A stretch of 64,000 nucleotides of DNA. It comes from Clostridia bacterium (GTDB taxonomy: Bacteria > Bacillota > Clostridia > Christensenellales > UBA1242). The notes under the pieces are model-generated. The model was not told the origin of the DNA and made no database searches. It was given only the letters and a program-made list of their open reading frames with translations. Both the position numbers and the translations under genes were made by a program. This document shows positions 39,292 through 49,092 of this stretch, piece by piece. The stretch is from positions 1-64,000 of the forward strand of contig JAFQDL010000005.1 of assembly GCA_017399265.1 (NCBI GenBank), written 5' to 3'. The first letter of the stretch is position 1. Every line of letters begins with the position of its first letter.

Positions 39292-39737
39292 TATAACACC
39301 TCGATTTTGCCACCTGCGTTAACGATTTTTTGTATTGCGTTTTCAGAAAACTTCTTAGCTTGAACAGTGAAAGGTTTTGTAATATTTCCATTTCCCAATA
39401 CTTTTAAACCATAAGGGGCAACTTTATTAATAATATTTTTCTCTTGCAAAAATTCGATGTTAATAACACTATTTTCTGCAAATTTCTCCAAATCAGATAC
39501 ATTAATAATATTGTATACTTCTTTGAAATTCTTGTTATTAAAACCTCTTCTTGGAAGTCTTCTAGTTAAAGGCATTTGACCACCTTCAAAACCTGGTCTA
39601 ACACCACCACCGCTTCTAGAATTTTGTCCTTTTGTACCTCTACCTGCAGTTTTACCTAAACCAGAACCGATACCTCTACCAATTCTTTTAGTTGCAAATG
39701 TAGAATTTGGAGCAGGAGCTAATTGATGTAATTTCAT
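39291..39737 (-). CDS. rplO: 50S ribosomal protein L15
   Basis: Late-assembly large-subunit protein of 148 residues. The Gly/Arg-rich N-terminal tail that threads into 23S rRNA is typical (KRIGRGIGSGLGKTAGRGTK and GVRPGFEGGQMPL), as is the C-terminal globular part ending in NAGGKIEVL. Its stop overlaps the secY start. Confidence 0.97.
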   Translation of the reverse strand: MKLHQLAPAPNSTFATKRIGRGIGSGLGKTAGRGTKGQNSRSGGGVRPGFEGGQMPLTRRLPRRGFNNKNFKEVYNIINVSDLEKFAENSVINIEFLQEKNIINKVAPYGLKVLGNGNITKPFTVQAKKFSENAIQKIVNAGGKIEVL

Positions 39738-39749
39738 AAAGTTTACCTC

Positions 39750-39989
39750 CTAGTCTATATTCTCAACACGAACTAAGTGTTTGATTTTGAAAATCATGCC
39801 TCTAACAGCATCATTATCAGGAAGTTCGTTTGAAGAATTTAATTTGCCAAGTCCTAGAGCTTTAGCAGTTCTAGCTTGGTCTTTGTTATAACCAATAGTA
39901 CTCTTAACAAGAGTAACTCTTATTTTCTTTTCAACTGTTTTAGAAGATTTAGCCTTAACAGTTGTTTTCTTAGTTTCTAATTCTGCCAT
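39750..39989 (-). CDS. rpmD: 50S ribosomal protein L30
   Basis: Large-subunit protein. The core [20 protein letters not shown] and [16 protein letters not shown] is canonical. The 79 residues exceed the usual 60 because of an N-terminal Lys/Thr-rich extension of about 20 residues ([16 protein letters not shown]). The ATG at 39989 has the best position after rpsE, so the extension is probably real. Confidence 0.95.
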   Translation of the reverse strand: MAELETKKTTVKAKSSKTVEKKIRVTLVKSTIGYNKDQARTAKALGLGKLNSSNELPDNDAVRGMIFKIKHLVRVENID

Positions 39990-40005
39990 TTTCTAAATCC
40001 CCCTA

Positions 40006-40554
40006 TTATAAAATTTCCTCAACAGTTTTTCCTCTTAGGGCTGCAACTTGTTCTTTAGTTCTTAATTGCATTAAAGCATCTAATGTTGCTTTTACGCAGT
40101 TAATCTTATTTCTTGAGCCATAAGATTTAGCAGTAATATCTTTAATACCGCATAGTTCAACAACTGGTCTAACAGAACCGCCTGCAATAACACCAGTACC
40201 TTCTGGAGAAGGAATAAGTTTAACCATGCTTGTACCAAACTTACCTACTACTTCGTGTGGAATAGTTGTTCCCTCTAGAGCAATTTTAACCATTCTCTTT
40301 TTAGCAATAGCAGTAGCTTTCTCTATTGCATTTGGAACTTCTGCAGCTTTACCATTACCTATTCCTACTTTACCGTCTTTATCTCCGACAACTACTAAGG
40401 CGCTAAATCTCATATTTCTACCACCTTTAACAACCTTAGTAACACGATTTACATTAACCAATTTACTAGTAATTGGGTCTACTTCTTTTTCTCTTCTTGG
40501 AGATTTACGGTCAAATGATTTTTTCTCAAATGATTTTTTCTCGTTATTTTGCAT
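40006..40554 (-). CDS. rpsE: 30S ribosomal protein S5
   Basis: Small-subunit protein involved in decoding fidelity and mRNA entry. The double-stranded RNA-binding-like N domain ([20 protein letters not shown]) and the C-domain ([18 protein letters not shown]) are intact. Residues 1-24 form a charged extension rich in Lys, Phe and Arg that includes an imperfect repeat of KKSF. 182 residues against a usual 160-170. Confidence 0.97.
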   Translation of the reverse strand: MQNNEKKSFEKKSFDRKSPRREKEVDPITSKLVNVNRVTKVVKGGRNMRFSALVVVGDKDGKVGIGNGKAAEVPNAIEKATAIAKKRMVKIALEGTTIPHEVVGKFGTSMVKLIPSPEGTGVIAGGSVRPVVELCGIKDITAKSYGSRNKINCVKATLDALMQLRTKEQVAALRGKTVEEIL

Positions 40555-40565
40555 TATCTTTCTCC

Positions 40566-40934
40566 TTAAAAATCTAATCCGCCATTACGGGCACCATCAG
40601 CCAAAGCTTTAACTCTACCAGTGTAAAGATATCCAGCTCTATCAAATACGATAGATTTGATACCTTTCTCGATAGCTGCTTTAGCAACTGCTTCCCCAAC
40701 TATGTAAGCTGATTCTTGTTTAGTTTTACCTTCAATGCTAGCTGCAATATTTTTGTCCATTGTAGAAGCACTTACTAATGTAATTCCCTTGGAGTCGTCA
40801 ATAACTTGACAATAGATTTGATTAAGAGTTCTATGAACACTTAGTCTTGGTCTTTCTGCAGTACCATTAACTTTGTTTCTTACACGGATTGCTCTAACTT
40901 TTCTATCCGCATTTTTATCAATCTTATTTATCAT
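40566..40934 (-). CDS. rplR: 50S ribosomal protein L18
   Basis: 5S rRNA-binding protein of the central protuberance, 122 residues. Conserved segments are [39 protein letters not shown] (residues about 87-107) and [15 protein letters not shown] at the C-terminus. Between rplF and rpsE, as usual. Confidence 0.97.
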   Translation of the reverse strand: MINKIDKNADRKVRAIRVRNKVNGTAERPRLSVHRTLNQIYCQVIDDSKGITLVSASTMDKNIAASIEGKTKQESAYIVGEAVAKAAIEKGIKSIVFDRAGYLYTGRVKALADGARNGGLDF

Positions 40935-40953
40935 ATTACCTAATTACTCCTTA

Positions 40954-41490
40954 TTATTTTTTACCACTCTTAACTTCTTTTCTAACTATAGTTTCATCAC
41001 TATAATAGATACCATAAGCGTGATATGGTTCAACCGGTTTAATATCTTTTATTTTTAAAGCAACTTGACCAACCAATTCTTTATCAATGCCTTTAACGAT
41101 TATTTCGTTTTTGTCGCAAGATAATTGAATACCTTCAACTGCTTTAACTTCAACTGGATGGCTGAAGCCAATATTTAATACTAAATCTTGACCTTTTTGT
41201 GTAATTTTATAACCTACGCCATTAACTGTAAGCCTCTTCTCGTAGCCTTTAGTTACACCAACGATCATATTGTTAATAATTTGTCTGTATAGGCCATGAT
41301 ATGCATTATATATAGCCTCAATATTATTGTTTTCAATAGTCAAAACTTGTCCATCAATATTGTATGTAAGTTTTGGCTCTACCTTCTTTGTTAATGTTCC
41401 AAGTGGACCAGTAACTGTGCACTTATCATTTTCGATTTTAACAGTTACGCCAGCAGGAATAGTGATAGCTTTATTACCAATTCTACTCAT
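40954..41490 (-). CDS. rplF: 50S ribosomal protein L6
   Basis: Large-subunit protein near the sarcin-ricin loop and GTPase centre, 178 residues. It has two tandem L6 domains: MSRIGNKAITIPAGV opens the first, and YKITQKGQDLVLNIGFSHPV and IKGIDKELVGQVA-type segments mark the second. The C-terminus (KPVEPYHAYGIYY) is typical. It lies 10 bp after rpsH. Confidence 0.97.
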   Translation of the reverse strand: MSRIGNKAITIPAGVTVKIENDKCTVTGPLGTLTKKVEPKLTYNIDGQVLTIENNNIEAIYNAYHGLYRQIINNMIVGVTKGYEKRLTVNGVGYKITQKGQDLVLNIGFSHPVEVKAVEGIQLSCDKNEIIVKGIDKELVGQVALKIKDIKPVEPYHAYGIYYSDETIVRKEVKSGKK

Positions 41491-41500
41491 ATTCTTCCTC

Positions 41501-41899
41501 CTACCATACGTAAGCCAAAACTTCGCCGCCTACATTAGCGATACGAGCTTGCTTATCTGTCATTAAACCTTTGTTTGTTGAAATAATTGCAATACCTAAT
41601 CCATTGATAACTTTTGGAAGTTCTTCAACGCTTGCATATATTCTCAAACCTGGTTTTGAAATTCTCTTAAGTCCGTTAATAACTTTTTCGCCATTTGGAC
41701 CAAACTTAAAATCGATAACGATATTTGATTTTGCACCATCATTTTCTACTTTGTAAGAAGCAATAAATCCTTCTTGTAAAAGTACTTCTGCGATAGCAGC
41801 TTTAGTTTTTGAATTGGGAACGGAAACACTTTTATGTTTTGCGCTAAGAGCATTTCTCATTCTTGTTAGCATATCTGCAATTGGATCTGTAAAATACAT
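41501..41899 (-). CDS. rpsH: 30S ribosomal protein S8
   Basis: Central-domain 16S rRNA-binding protein, 132 residues, and a translational repressor of the spc operon in Escherichia coli. It begins [17 protein letters not shown] and ends with [15 protein letters not shown] and GGEVLAYVW, the conserved rRNA-binding C-terminus. Tightly packed between rpsN and rplF. Confidence 0.97.
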   Translation of the reverse strand: MYFTDPIADMLTRMRNALSAKHKSVSVPNSKTKAAIAEVLLQEGFIASYKVENDGAKSNIVIDFKFGPNGEKVINGLKRISKPGLRIYASVEELPKVINGLGIAIISTNKGLMTDKQARIANVGGEVLAYVW

Positions 41900-41914
41900 A
41901 AACTTATCTCCTTT

Positions 41915-42100
41915 TTACCAACTTGATTTTTTAACACCAGGAATTTCACCTTTGTATGCTAAATCTCTAAAGCATACTCTGCAGATGCCATATTTTCTCA
42001 AAACTGAGTGTGGACGACCACAAATATTACATCTTGTGTATTCTCTTGTGCTGAATTTTTGTTCTTTTTGTTGTTTAACTTTTAATGCTTTTCTTGCCAT
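41915..42100 (-). CDS. rpsN: 30S ribosomal protein S14 type Z
   Basis: The short 61-residue zinc-binding form of S14. CNICG and CRVCF supply the four cysteine ligands, separated by [11 protein letters not shown]. Typical C-terminus [13 protein letters not shown]. Zinc-type S14 in the spc position is the norm for Firmicutes. Confidence 0.97.
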   Translation of the reverse strand: MARKALKVKQQKEQKFSTREYTRCNICGRPHSVLRKYGICRVCFRDLAYKGEIPGVKKSSW

Positions 42101-42116
42101 ACGAAATATCTTCCTC

Positions 42117-42671
42117 CTATCTCTTTCTGAAAGGCAAACCCATATATTCTAGTAATAGCTTTGCATCCTCATCATTTTTTGCAGTTGTAACTATAACAAT
42201 ATCAAGACCTCTGATTTTGTCAATCTTATCATAAGAAATTTCAGGGAATACTAATTGTTCTTTTAATCCTAATGCATAGTTACCTCTTCCATCAAAAGAC
42301 TTATCAGAAACACCTTGGAAGTCTCTTACACGTGGCAATGCAATAGAAATAACTCTATCCAAGAATTCGTACATTTTAGTTCCTCTAAGAGTAACTTTTG
42401 CACCAATCTTGTTGCCCTTTCTTAATTTAAAGTTAGCGATAGATTTCTTAGCAGTTGTAACTAGTGGTTTTTGTCCAGTAATTACAGCTAATTCTTCTAC
42501 TGCTTTGTTAAAGCTTTGAGCATTTTCTTTACAATCACCAAGACCTCTATTAACAACAATTTTGTCAATTTTTGGAACTTGATAAACGTTAGTGTAGCCT
42601 TTTTCTTTCATAATAGCAGGAACAACGACATTGTTGTATTTTTCTACTAATCTATTAACTTCTTTTGCCAT
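42117..42671 (-). CDS. rplE: 50S ribosomal protein L5
   Basis: 5S rRNA-binding protein of the central protuberance, contacting P-site tRNA. 184 residues with canonical segments [31 protein letters not shown] and [17 protein letters not shown]. Between rplX and rpsN. Confidence 0.97.
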   Translation of the reverse strand: MAKEVNRLVEKYNNVVVPAIMKEKGYTNVYQVPKIDKIVVNRGLGDCKENAQSFNKAVEELAVITGQKPLVTTAKKSIANFKLRKGNKIGAKVTLRGTKMYEFLDRVISIALPRVRDFQGVSDKSFDGRGNYALGLKEQLVFPEISYDKIDKIRGLDIVIVTTAKNDEDAKLLLEYMGLPFRKR

Positions 42672-42682
42672 CTATATTCCTC

Positions 42683-43147
42683 CTATTCCTTATCACTTTT
42701 CTTTGTAGTTTTTTTAGCAGCTGGTTTCTTTTCTGCAGTTGTAGACTTCTTAGCAGTAGTCTTTTTCTCTGCAGCTGCCTTAGTTGTTTTTGTAGCTGAT
42801 TCTTTCTTTGCTACTTCTTTTTTTGCTGGCTTAACATCTAATGAAGCACCGCACTTTTTGCAAGTTCTTACTTTCTTATCACCATCAAGTTTGATAGCAA
42901 CTCTTGTTGCTTTTCCACAAGTTTGGCAGATAATTTGAACATTAGATGCATCAATTTTGCCTTCTACTTTATTAATTCCACCTTTTTCACCGGCTTTTCT
43001 TGGTTTTTGATGTTTTGCAATAATGTTAACACCAGAAACTACTACAGTGTTATCAGATGGATTGGCAGTAATAATGTTGCCAGTCTTGTTTTTATCTTTA
43101 CCTGCGATAACTAATACGTTATCACCTTTTTTAACATGTAATGACAT
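42683..43147 (-). CDS. rplX: 50S ribosomal protein L24 with zinc ribbon and Lys/Ala-rich tail
   Basis: Assembly-initiating large-subunit protein with an N-terminal KOW barrel (KKGDNVLVIAGKDKNKTGNI). CQTCG and CKKCG form a zinc ribbon at about residues 71-96, as in some L24 proteins. A tail of about 50 residues follows, composed almost entirely of Lys, Ala, Thr, Ser and Glu and resembling histone-H1-type tails. The total of 154 residues compares with the usual 102-110. The stop is separated from rplE by a normal 11-bp gap, so the tail is in the annotated frame and not a read-through. Confidence 0.95.
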   Translation of the reverse strand: MSLHVKKGDNVLVIAGKDKNKTGNIITANPSDNTVVVSGVNIIAKHQKPRKAGEKGGINKVEGKIDASNVQIICQTCGKATRVAIKLDGDKKVRTCKKCGASLDVKPAKKEVAKKESATKTTKAAAEKKTTAKKSTTAEKKPAAKKTTKKSDKE

Positions 43148-43165
43148 ATAAATTATACCTTCCTT

Positions 43166-43534
43166 TTATAACACTTCTGGAGCCAATGAAATTATTTTCA
43201 TAAAGCCTTTATCTCTTAATTCTCTAGCAATTGGTCCAAAGATACGAGTACCTTTAGGCATTTTTTGGTTATCAATAATAACTGCAGCATTGTCATCAAA
43301 TTTGATGTAAGAACCATCTGGTCTAGAGATTCCATTGCTAGTTCTAACAACTACAGCTTTTACAACGTCACCTTTTTTAACAGCGCCACCTGGAGTAGCA
43401 GATTTAACAGAAGCAATAATAATATCACCGATATTTCCACTTCTTCTAAATGAACCACCCAAAATTCTAATACACATAATTTTCTTAGCGCCACTATTAT
43501 CAGCAACTTTTAAGATTGTTTGAGGTTGTACCAT
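43166..43534 (-). CDS. rplN: 50S ribosomal protein L14
   Basis: Large-subunit protein in intersubunit bridges B5 and B8, 122 residues. Conserved segments are [40 protein letters not shown] and [13 protein letters not shown]. Between rpsQ and rplX. Confidence 0.97.
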   Translation of the reverse strand: MVQPQTILKVADNSGAKKIMCIRILGGSFRRSGNIGDIIIASVKSATPGGAVKKGDVVKAVVVRTSNGISRPDGSYIKFDDNAAVIIDNQKMPKGTRIFGPIARELRDKGFMKIISLAPEVL

Positions 43535-43547
43535 AATCTTTTACTCC

Positions 43548-43811
43548 TTATTTCGCTCTTTCAATTATTCTTACAAGTCTGAAATACTTGTCTTTGCTAA
43601 GTGGTCTTGTTTCCATGATTTCAACAGTATCACCGATATTACACTCGTTGTTCTCATCATGAGCCTTGAATTTCTTAGTTGATTTATATACTTTGCTATA
43701 CAAAGGATGTCTTTTATTAGAAACAACTGAAACTGTAATAGTCTTGTCCATTTTATTACTTGTAACAACACCAATCTTAGTTCTTCTTAAATTTCTTTCT
43801 GTATTTTCCAT
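43548..43811 (-). CDS. rpsQ: 30S ribosomal protein S17
   Basis: Primary 16S rRNA-binding protein with an OB fold, 87 residues. Recognisable segments are [36 protein letters not shown] and [18 protein letters not shown]. 14 bp downstream of rpmC. Confidence 0.97.
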   Translation of the reverse strand: MENTERNLRRTKIGVVTSNKMDKTITVSVVSNKRHPLYSKVYKSTKKFKAHDENNECNIGDTVEIMETRPLSKDKYFRLVRIIERAK

Positions 43812-43825
43812 AAATCCTCCCCCAA

Positions 43826-44032
43826 CTATGCATTAACCTTTTTGTTTAATTCTCTTTCGGTTAATACTGTTTTAACTTTAGCAATGTCTTTTTTGCAAGC
43901 ATTAATTTGCATTGGGTTTGTTAATTGTCCGGTTGCATTTGAGAAACGAAGATTGAAAAGTTCTTGTTTTAATTCTTTTAACTTTTTGTTAAGTTCTTCG
44001 TTTGTCATCTCTCTAAATTCTTTAGCTTTCAT
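43826..44032 (-). CDS. rpmC: 50S ribosomal protein L29
   Basis: Two-helix protein near the exit tunnel, part of the docking site for nascent-chain factors. 68 residues with the signatures [18 protein letters not shown] and [14 protein letters not shown]. The start overlaps the rplP stop by one base, consistent with translational coupling. Confidence 0.97.
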   Translation of the reverse strand: MKAKEFREMTNEELNKKLKELKQELFNLRFSNATGQLTNPMQINACKKDIAKVKTVLTERELNKKVNA

Positions 44033-44472
44033 TAAACAATACCACCTTCTTGTTTTTCTTCGTCACTTTTCTTAACAAACTTAGTTTTGATTGGTAACTT
44101 GTATGCAGCAAGTCTCATAGCTTCTTTAGCTTGTTCTTCAGTAACACCGCCAAGTTCGAATAGAACTCTACCTGGCTTAATTGTAACTACCCAGTACTCT
44201 GGATTACCTTTACCTTTACCCATACGAGTATCAGCAGCTCTCTTAGTAACTGGTTTGTTAGGGAAGATGTTGATCCATACTTGTCCACCACGTTTTGTAT
44301 ATCTATTGATAGCAACACGGGCAGCTTCTACTTGGTTAGTAGTTAACCAGCATGGCTCTAAAGCAACTAAACCATACTCACCGTAAGCGATTTTGTTACC
44401 TCTAGTAGCTTTACCTTTTAATCTTCCTCTGAATTGTTTTCTTCTTTTAATTCTTCTAGGCATTAATAACAT
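44032..44472 (-). CDS. rplP: 50S ribosomal protein L16
   Basis: Large-subunit protein near the A site, 146 residues. Conserved segments: [38 protein letters not shown] and [13 protein letters not shown]. Two starts are possible. The ATG overlapping the rpsC stop as TAATG (44472) is well spaced from GGAGG and gives the N-terminus MLLMPRR. An ATG three codons later gives the family-typical MPRR start. Confidence 0.97.
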   Translation of the reverse strand: MLLMPRRIKRRKQFRGRLKGKATRGNKIAYGEYGLVALEPCWLTTNQVEAARVAINRYTKRGGQVWINIFPNKPVTKRAADTRMGKGKGNPEYWVVTIKPGRVLFELGGVTEEQAKEAMRLAAYKLPIKTKFVKKSDEEKQEGGIV

Positions 44473-45155
44473 TATTCTTGTCCTCCTTCAACAGTAGCGT
44501 TTTCTTGAGGTGCAACAACTTTCTTTGTTAAAATTTCGCCTTTGCAAATCCAAACTTTAACACCGATAACACCAAAAGTTGTGTGTGCTTCGCAAGTAGC
44601 ATAATCGATATCTGCTCTTAAAGTATGAAGAGGAAGTCTTCCTTCTCTGTAGTGCTCACTTCTTGCAATTTCAGCGCCATCAAGTCTGCCGCTAACCATA
44701 ATCTTGCAACCTTTAGCACCAGCTCTCATAACTTTTTGTAAAGACATCTTCATTGCTCTTCTGAAACTCATTCTCTTTTCTAATTGTTGAGCAACTGTTT
44801 GTGCAACGATTTGTGCATCTAAATCTGGTTTTTTAACTTCTTTAATATTGATATTTACAAATTTGCCATTAACAATTTTTGCAATATCAGCTTTTAATTC
44901 TTCTACACCAGCACCTTTAGCGCCAATCATAACGCCTGGTCTAGCAGTGTAGATATCAACAGTAACCTTATTTGCAGTTCTACTGATTTCTACTGTTGAA
45001 ACAGAAGATGCTGCATGTTTTTTGTTGATATATTTTCTAATTTTATTATCTTCTAATAGATATTCGGAGAATTCTTTTTTGTTTGTGAACCAAGAAGAGC
45101 TCCAATCTTTATTAACACCAACTCTAAGTCCGTGTGGATTAACTTTTTGTCCCAT
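44472..45155 (-). CDS. rpsC: 30S ribosomal protein S3
   Basis: Small-subunit protein at the mRNA entry channel, 227 residues. It starts [18 protein letters not shown]. The KH type 2 domain has [14 protein letters not shown], with GAKG in the GxxG loop. The C-domain is marked by [20 protein letters not shown]. Its final codons carry the ribosome site for rplP. Confidence 0.97.
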   Translation of the reverse strand: MGQKVNPHGLRVGVNKDWSSSWFTNKKEFSEYLLEDNKIRKYINKKHAASSVSTVEISRTANKVTVDIYTARPGVMIGAKGAGVEELKADIAKIVNGKFVNINIKEVKKPDLDAQIVAQTVAQQLEKRMSFRRAMKMSLQKVMRAGAKGCKIMVSGRLDGAEIARSEHYREGRLPLHTLRADIDYATCEAHTTFGVIGVKVWICKGEILTKKVVAPQENATVEGGQE

Positions 45156-45172
45156 TAACTAAATCCTCCTTA

Positions 45173-45565
45173 TTAGTTTTTTGAAGAACTGTCTAGTATT
45201 ATAGTGATGTGACAAGTTCTCTTAATAATTGTATCAACGCCGCCTCTTCCTCTGAAAGAAACTCTCTTGAAAGATGGGCCTTGGTTTGCGTATGCTTCAG
45301 CAACATACAATAAATCTCTACTTAAACCTTTGTTGTTCTCAGCATTTGCACCAGCTGAAACTAAAACTTTTTTAACAACTAAGCTGGCAGTGCTAGGAGT
45401 ATTCTCCAAAATAGCACAAGCTTCAACAAAAGATTTTCCTTTGATAATATCTAAAACTCTTTTTGCTTTAGAAGAAGCCATTCTGATGTATCTAGCTACA
45501 GCAAAAGGTCTATTATCTTTATTTTCATGTCTTCTAGCTGCTTTTTCTTTAACTCTTTTAGCCAT
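45173..45565 (-). CDS. rplV: 50S ribosomal protein L22
   Basis: Lines the nascent-peptide tunnel through its long beta-hairpin. 130 residues with the family core VARYIRMASSKAKRVLDIIK and the tunnel hairpin region GPSFKRVSFRGRGGVDTIIKR (about 97-117). The N-terminal extension of about 20 residues is basic. Between rpsS and rpsC. Confidence 0.97.
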   Translation of the reverse strand: MAKRVKEKAARRHENKDNRPFAVARYIRMASSKAKRVLDIIKGKSFVEACAILENTPSTASLVVKKVLVSAGANAENNKGLSRDLLYVAEAYANQGPSFKRVSFRGRGGVDTIIKRTCHITIILDSSSKN

Positions 45566-45575
45566 CTTTTATCTC

Positions 45576-45857
45576 CTATTTTTTGCCCTTAGTTTTTTTA
45601 TCAGCACCATGACCTCTGAAGGTTCTAGTAGGTGCAAACTCACCAAGCTTATGTCCAATCATATCAACTGTACAATAAACTGGAATATGTTTCATACCAT
45701 TATGAACTGCGATTGTGTGACCAACGAATTCTGGATAAATAGTGGAAGATCTACTCCAAGTCTTTAAAACTTGTTTCTTACCTTCGTTATTTAATTTCAA
45801 AACTCTTTGCATTAATCTTTCTTCTACATAAGGTTTTTTCTTTAAACTTCTACTCAT
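45576..45857 (-). CDS. rpsS: 30S ribosomal protein S19
   Basis: Small-subunit head protein that pairs with S13, 93 residues. It starts [40 protein letters not shown] and [16 protein letters not shown] are the conserved rRNA-binding motifs. 10 bp after rplB. Confidence 0.97.
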   Translation of the reverse strand: MSRSLKKKPYVEERLMQRVLKLNNEGKKQVLKTWSRSSTIYPEFVGHTIAVHNGMKHIPVYCTVDMIGHKLGEFAPTRTFRGHGADKKTKGKK

Positions 45858-45866
45858 GATTCACTC

Positions 45867-46694
45867 CTACTTAGCACGGCTAACAATAAGTTTATTGCTA
45901 TGCTTTTTAGTATTTCTAGTTTTCTTACCCATAGCAGGTTTTCCCCATGGAGTAAGAGGTGATTTTCTACCAACTGGGCTCTTACCTTCACCACCACCGT
46001 GAGGGTGATCGCAAGGGTTCATTACACTACCTCTAACAGTAGGTCTAGTACCCATATGTCTTACTCTACCAGCTTTACCAAGAGAAACGATTTCATGTTC
46101 CAAGTTACCAACTGTACCAATTGTAGCACGGCAATTTGAAAGAACTTTTCTAGTTTCTCCACTTGGCAATTTGATAGTTGCAAATTTACCTTCTTTAGCC
46201 ATTAATCTTGCTTCCATACCTGCAGATCTAACGATTTGTGCGCCACGACCTGGAGTAAGCTCGATATTGTGGATAACAGCACCCACTGGCATATCTTTTA
46301 ATTCTAAGCAGTTACCAACTTTGATTTCTGCTTTTTCACCACTCATTACTTGGTCACCAACATTTAGACCCTTTGGAGCGATAATATAAGATTTAACACC
46401 ATCAACATATTGAATTAATGCGATGAATGCAGATCTATTTGGATCGTACTCAATGCCAACAACTTTAGCAGCAATACCATCTCTATTTCTCTTAAAATCA
46501 ATAATTCTATATTTAACCCTGTTTCCACCACCAATGTGTCTAACAGTAATTCTGCCTTGGTTATTTCTACCAGCGCTCTTTTTCTTAGGTGCAAGAAGAG
46601 ATTTTTCTGGTTCAAATTTAGTAACTTCATCAAAAGATGCTGTTGTATAGAATCTTCTAGCTGGTGATGTAGGTTTGTATGTTTTAATAGCCAT
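45867..46694 (-). CDS. rplB: 50S ribosomal protein L2
   Basis: Core large-subunit protein important for peptidyl transferase centre assembly, 275 residues. It begins [17 protein letters not shown]. The essential loop with [20 protein letters not shown] and the C-terminal [20 protein letters not shown] are intact. Between rplW and rpsS. Confidence 0.97.
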   Translation of the reverse strand: MAIKTYKPTSPARRFYTTASFDEVTKFEPEKSLLAPKKKSAGRNNQGRITVRHIGGGNRVKYRIIDFKRNRDGIAAKVVGIEYDPNRSAFIALIQYVDGVKSYIIAPKGLNVGDQVMSGEKAEIKVGNCLELKDMPVGAVIHNIELTPGRGAQIVRSAGMEARLMAKEGKFATIKLPSGETRKVLSNCRATIGTVGNLEHEIVSLGKAGRVRHMGTRPTVRGSVMNPCDHPHGGGEGKSPVGRKSPLTPWGKPAMGKKTRNTKKHSNKLIVSRAK

Positions 46695-46713
46695 TTTATT
46701 TCCTCCTTAACTC

Positions 46714-47004
46714 CTAAGCTAAACTCTCAAAGAACTCAATAGCTTTGCTGTCTTCTTTTAATTGAACATAAGCTTTCTTGTAATCTGATGTATAACCTTG
46801 AGATTTTCCTTGTCTTTTTAACTTGCCATTTATATTAGCAATATTTACTGATGCAACTTTTACGCCAAATATTTCCTCAACAGCTTGTCTAACTTCAATT
46901 TTGTTAGTATTTTTTGCTACTAAGAAAGTGTACTTTTTGTTAGCGATATCTGCATAACTTTTTTCACTTAAAATTGGTTTAATTATAACGTCGTAAGCTT
47001 TCAT
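46714..47004 (-). CDS. rplW: 50S ribosomal protein L23
   Basis: Exit-tunnel protein and docking site for trigger factor and signal recognition particle, 96 residues. Typical features are VIIKPILSEKSYADIANKKY, an acidic-basic middle, and the RQGKSQGYTSDYKKAYVQL C-terminus. One-base overlap with rplD (TAATG). Confidence 0.97.
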   Translation of the reverse strand: MKAYDVIIKPILSEKSYADIANKKYTFLVAKNTNKIEVRQAVEEIFGVKVASVNIANINGKLKRQGKSQGYTSDYKKAYVQLKEDSKAIEFFESLA

Positions 47005-47633
47005 TATTTAACATAAGCCTCCTGTATTTCATTTATTGCATCAACTGTAAGAACTAATTTGTCGCAACATACGATATCATAAACATTTAAAATATTAGCT
47101 GTTGTTACATCAACGTTCTTTAAGTTGCCAGAAGCTTTAATAAGATTGTCGTTATTGTCCTTAGTAACGAAGATTGCAGTCTTGTCTAACTTTAAGTTGT
47201 TAACAACACTTGCCAAAGTCTTAGTTTTGTAATCTTGAAGATTTAAGTTATCAACAACAACCAATTCTTTGTCTTTCAATTTAGTACTAATAGCACTAAT
47301 GAATGCGGCCTTTTTAGCTTCTTTATTTACTTTCTTTGAGAAATCTCTTGGCTTTGGTGCGAATACTACACCGCCACCTCTCCATTGTGGACCTTTAGTT
47401 GAGCCTTGTCTTGCTCTACCTGTACCTTTTTGTCTCCAAGGTTTCTTAGCATGACCTCTAACTTCTGAACGAGTCAAAGTGCTTTTTGTACCTTGTCTGT
47501 TGTTTGCTAAATAAGCAACTACAACTTGGTGAATTAATGCTTCATTATATTCAGCCCCGAAAACTTCTTTCTTAAGACTTAAAGTAGAACCAGTATCTTC
47601 ACCTAGCATATTGTATATTTTAACACTTGCCAT
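47004..47633 (-). CDS. rplD: 50S ribosomal protein L4
   Basis: Large-subunit protein with a long loop reaching the tunnel; regulator of the S10 operon in several bacteria. 209 residues; the loop segment RSEVRGHAKKPWRQKGTGRA followed by RQGSTKGPQWRGGGVVF is canonical. If the leader before rpsJ is autoregulated, L4 is the first candidate ligand. Between rplC and rplW. Confidence 0.97.
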   Translation of the reverse strand: MASVKIYNMLGEDTGSTLSLKKEVFGAEYNEALIHQVVVAYLANNRQGTKSTLTRSEVRGHAKKPWRQKGTGRARQGSTKGPQWRGGGVVFAPKPRDFSKKVNKEAKKAAFISAISTKLKDKELVVVDNLNLQDYKTKTLASVVNNLKLDKTAIFVTKDNNDNLIKASGNLKNVDVTTANILNVYDIVCCDKLVLTVDAINEIQEAYVK

Positions 47634-47647
47634 TGCCTAATTCCCCC

Positions 47648-48280
47648 TTATGCGTTAGCCTTTACAGCATTTTTAATTGATACTACACTTCCCTTAACTC
47701 CAGGAATTGCACCTTTGATTAACAAAATGTTTCTTTCAGCATCAACTTTAACAACTCTAAGATTTTGAATAGTAACAGTTTCACTACCCCATCTTCCAGC
47801 CATCTTCTTACCCTTAAATACTTTACCAGGGAAAGTGTTAGCACCGATAGAACCAACGTGTCTATGAACTGGACCATTACCGTGAGTCATTCTATGTCTT
47901 TGGAAATTCCATTTTTTAATTGTACCTGTATAACCGTGACCTTTAGAAGTACCAGTTACATCAACCAAGTCACCTTCAGCAAATACATCACAATTGATTT
48001 GATCACCAAGATTGTATGTACCTTCTAACTTGAATTCTTTTAAATATTTCTTTGCAGAAACACCAGCTTTAGTCAATTGACCAAGTAATGGTTTGCTGAT
48101 AGCACTTTCTTTAACATCGCCATAAGCAAGTTGAACAGCATCGTAACCATCATTTTTAACAGTCTTAACTTGTGTTACATAACAAGGACCAGCCTCAACT
48201 ACTGTAACAGGAACTACTAAGCCATCACTGCCAAATATTTGAGTCATACCAAGTTTCTTACCTAAAATTGCTTTCTTCAT
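47648..48280 (-). CDS. rplC: 50S ribosomal protein L3
   Basis: Assembly-initiating large-subunit protein with a loop near the peptidyl transferase centre, 210 residues. It starts MKKAILGKKLGMTQIFGSDG. The loop region GNGPVHRHVGSIGANTFPGK and the following GKKMAGRWG are conserved. 24 bp after rpsJ. Confidence 0.97.
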   Translation of the reverse strand: MKKAILGKKLGMTQIFGSDGLVVPVTVVEAGPCYVTQVKTVKNDGYDAVQLAYGDVKESAISKPLLGQLTKAGVSAKKYLKEFKLEGTYNLGDQINCDVFAEGDLVDVTGTSKGHGYTGTIKKWNFQRHRMTHGNGPVHRHVGSIGANTFPGKVFKGKKMAGRWGSETVTIQNLRVVKVDAERNILLIKGAIPGVKGSVVSIKNAVKANA

Positions 48281-48304
48281 AATATCATTATCCTCCTACA
48301 ATAA

Positions 48305-48613
48305 TTAAAGTTTGATATTGATATCCACACCAGCAGGTAAGTCTAATTTCATTAAAGCATCAACAGCTTTAGCATTAGGACTGTAAATATCAATTATCCT
48401 TTTATGTGTTCTCATTTCGAATTGTTCACGACTGTCTTTGTATTTGTGTGGTGAACGAAGAATTGTAACTACCTCTTTTTCTGTTGGTAGTGGTATTGGA
48501 CCACTAATCTTTGCACCGAATCTTAATGCAGTATCAGCAATTCTCTTGCTTGCTACATCAATAAGGCTGTGGTCAAATGCTTTTAATTTAACTCTGATTT
48601 TTTGTGTTGCCAT
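48305..48613 (-). CDS. rpsJ: 30S ribosomal protein S10
   Basis: Small-subunit head protein that is also NusE, a transcription antitermination factor. 102 residues with the signatures [40 protein letters not shown] and [15 protein letters not shown]. First gene of the cluster, preceded by an AAGGAG site and a long leader. The str operon genes (rpsL, rpsG, fusA, tuf) that often stand upstream are not here. Confidence 0.97.
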   Translation of the reverse strand: MATQKIRVKLKAFDHSLIDVASKRIADTALRFGAKISGPIPLPTEKEVVTILRSPHKYKDSREQFEMRTHKRIIDIYSPNAKAVDALMKLDLPAGVDINIKL

Positions 48614-48872
48614 TAATTTTTCTCCTTAAGATTTATTTGATTAAATTAATTTACCTAAACTCAAATTTTCTTTACTATAATATATATTTAAACACTGCTC
48701 CGGGTGTATCAAGGCAAATGTCTAAAAAAATTGCTGCGAAATCTTAAACTAGTAAAGTTGAATTTAGTCGTTTATAATCTAGTATAAACTCTTCAAAATC
48801 CGTACTCAAACTATCTTATTTTTTGGCATAAATAAGTAACCTTGCGCACAGACGTCATTATACAGCGGTAAT

Positions 48873-48901
48873 AGTTTATCTGATTTTGACCTACTTGTCA
48901 A
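48873..48901 (-). promoter_or_regulatory. Main promoter of the S10 cluster
   Basis: On the minus strand, TTGACA (48901-48896) and TAAACT (48878-48873) are 17 bp apart. Transcription would start near 48866, about 250 nt before rpsJ. Confidence 0.8.
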
Positions 48902-49044
48902 TGGTTTTTTGAAATTTTTTCAACTTTTTTCAAAAATTATTAAATTGTGATAAAAATCTCCAAAAATTTAAGTTATCTCTTTAATCAAACAATACAATAT
49001 TTGCAACCCTCGCACGCGTGTAATTAATAAAGATTTACTATAAT

Positions 49045-49073
49045 ATAATAAATTATATATAATAAAAAGTCAA
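49045..49073 (-). promoter_or_regulatory. Second upstream promoter of the S10 cluster
   Basis: On the minus strand, TTGACT (49073-49068) and TATTAT (49050-49045) are 17 bp apart, directly after the terminator of the preceding gene. It would add about 170 nt to the leader. Confidence 0.5.
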
Positions 49074-49092
49074 TACCCTTTTAAAAAACATA

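Noticed and set aside
48614-49080. A tRNA or small RNA gene in the gap before rpsJ
   Set aside because: No cloverleaf or TTCGANTC-type arm was seen; the structured part fits an mRNA leader.
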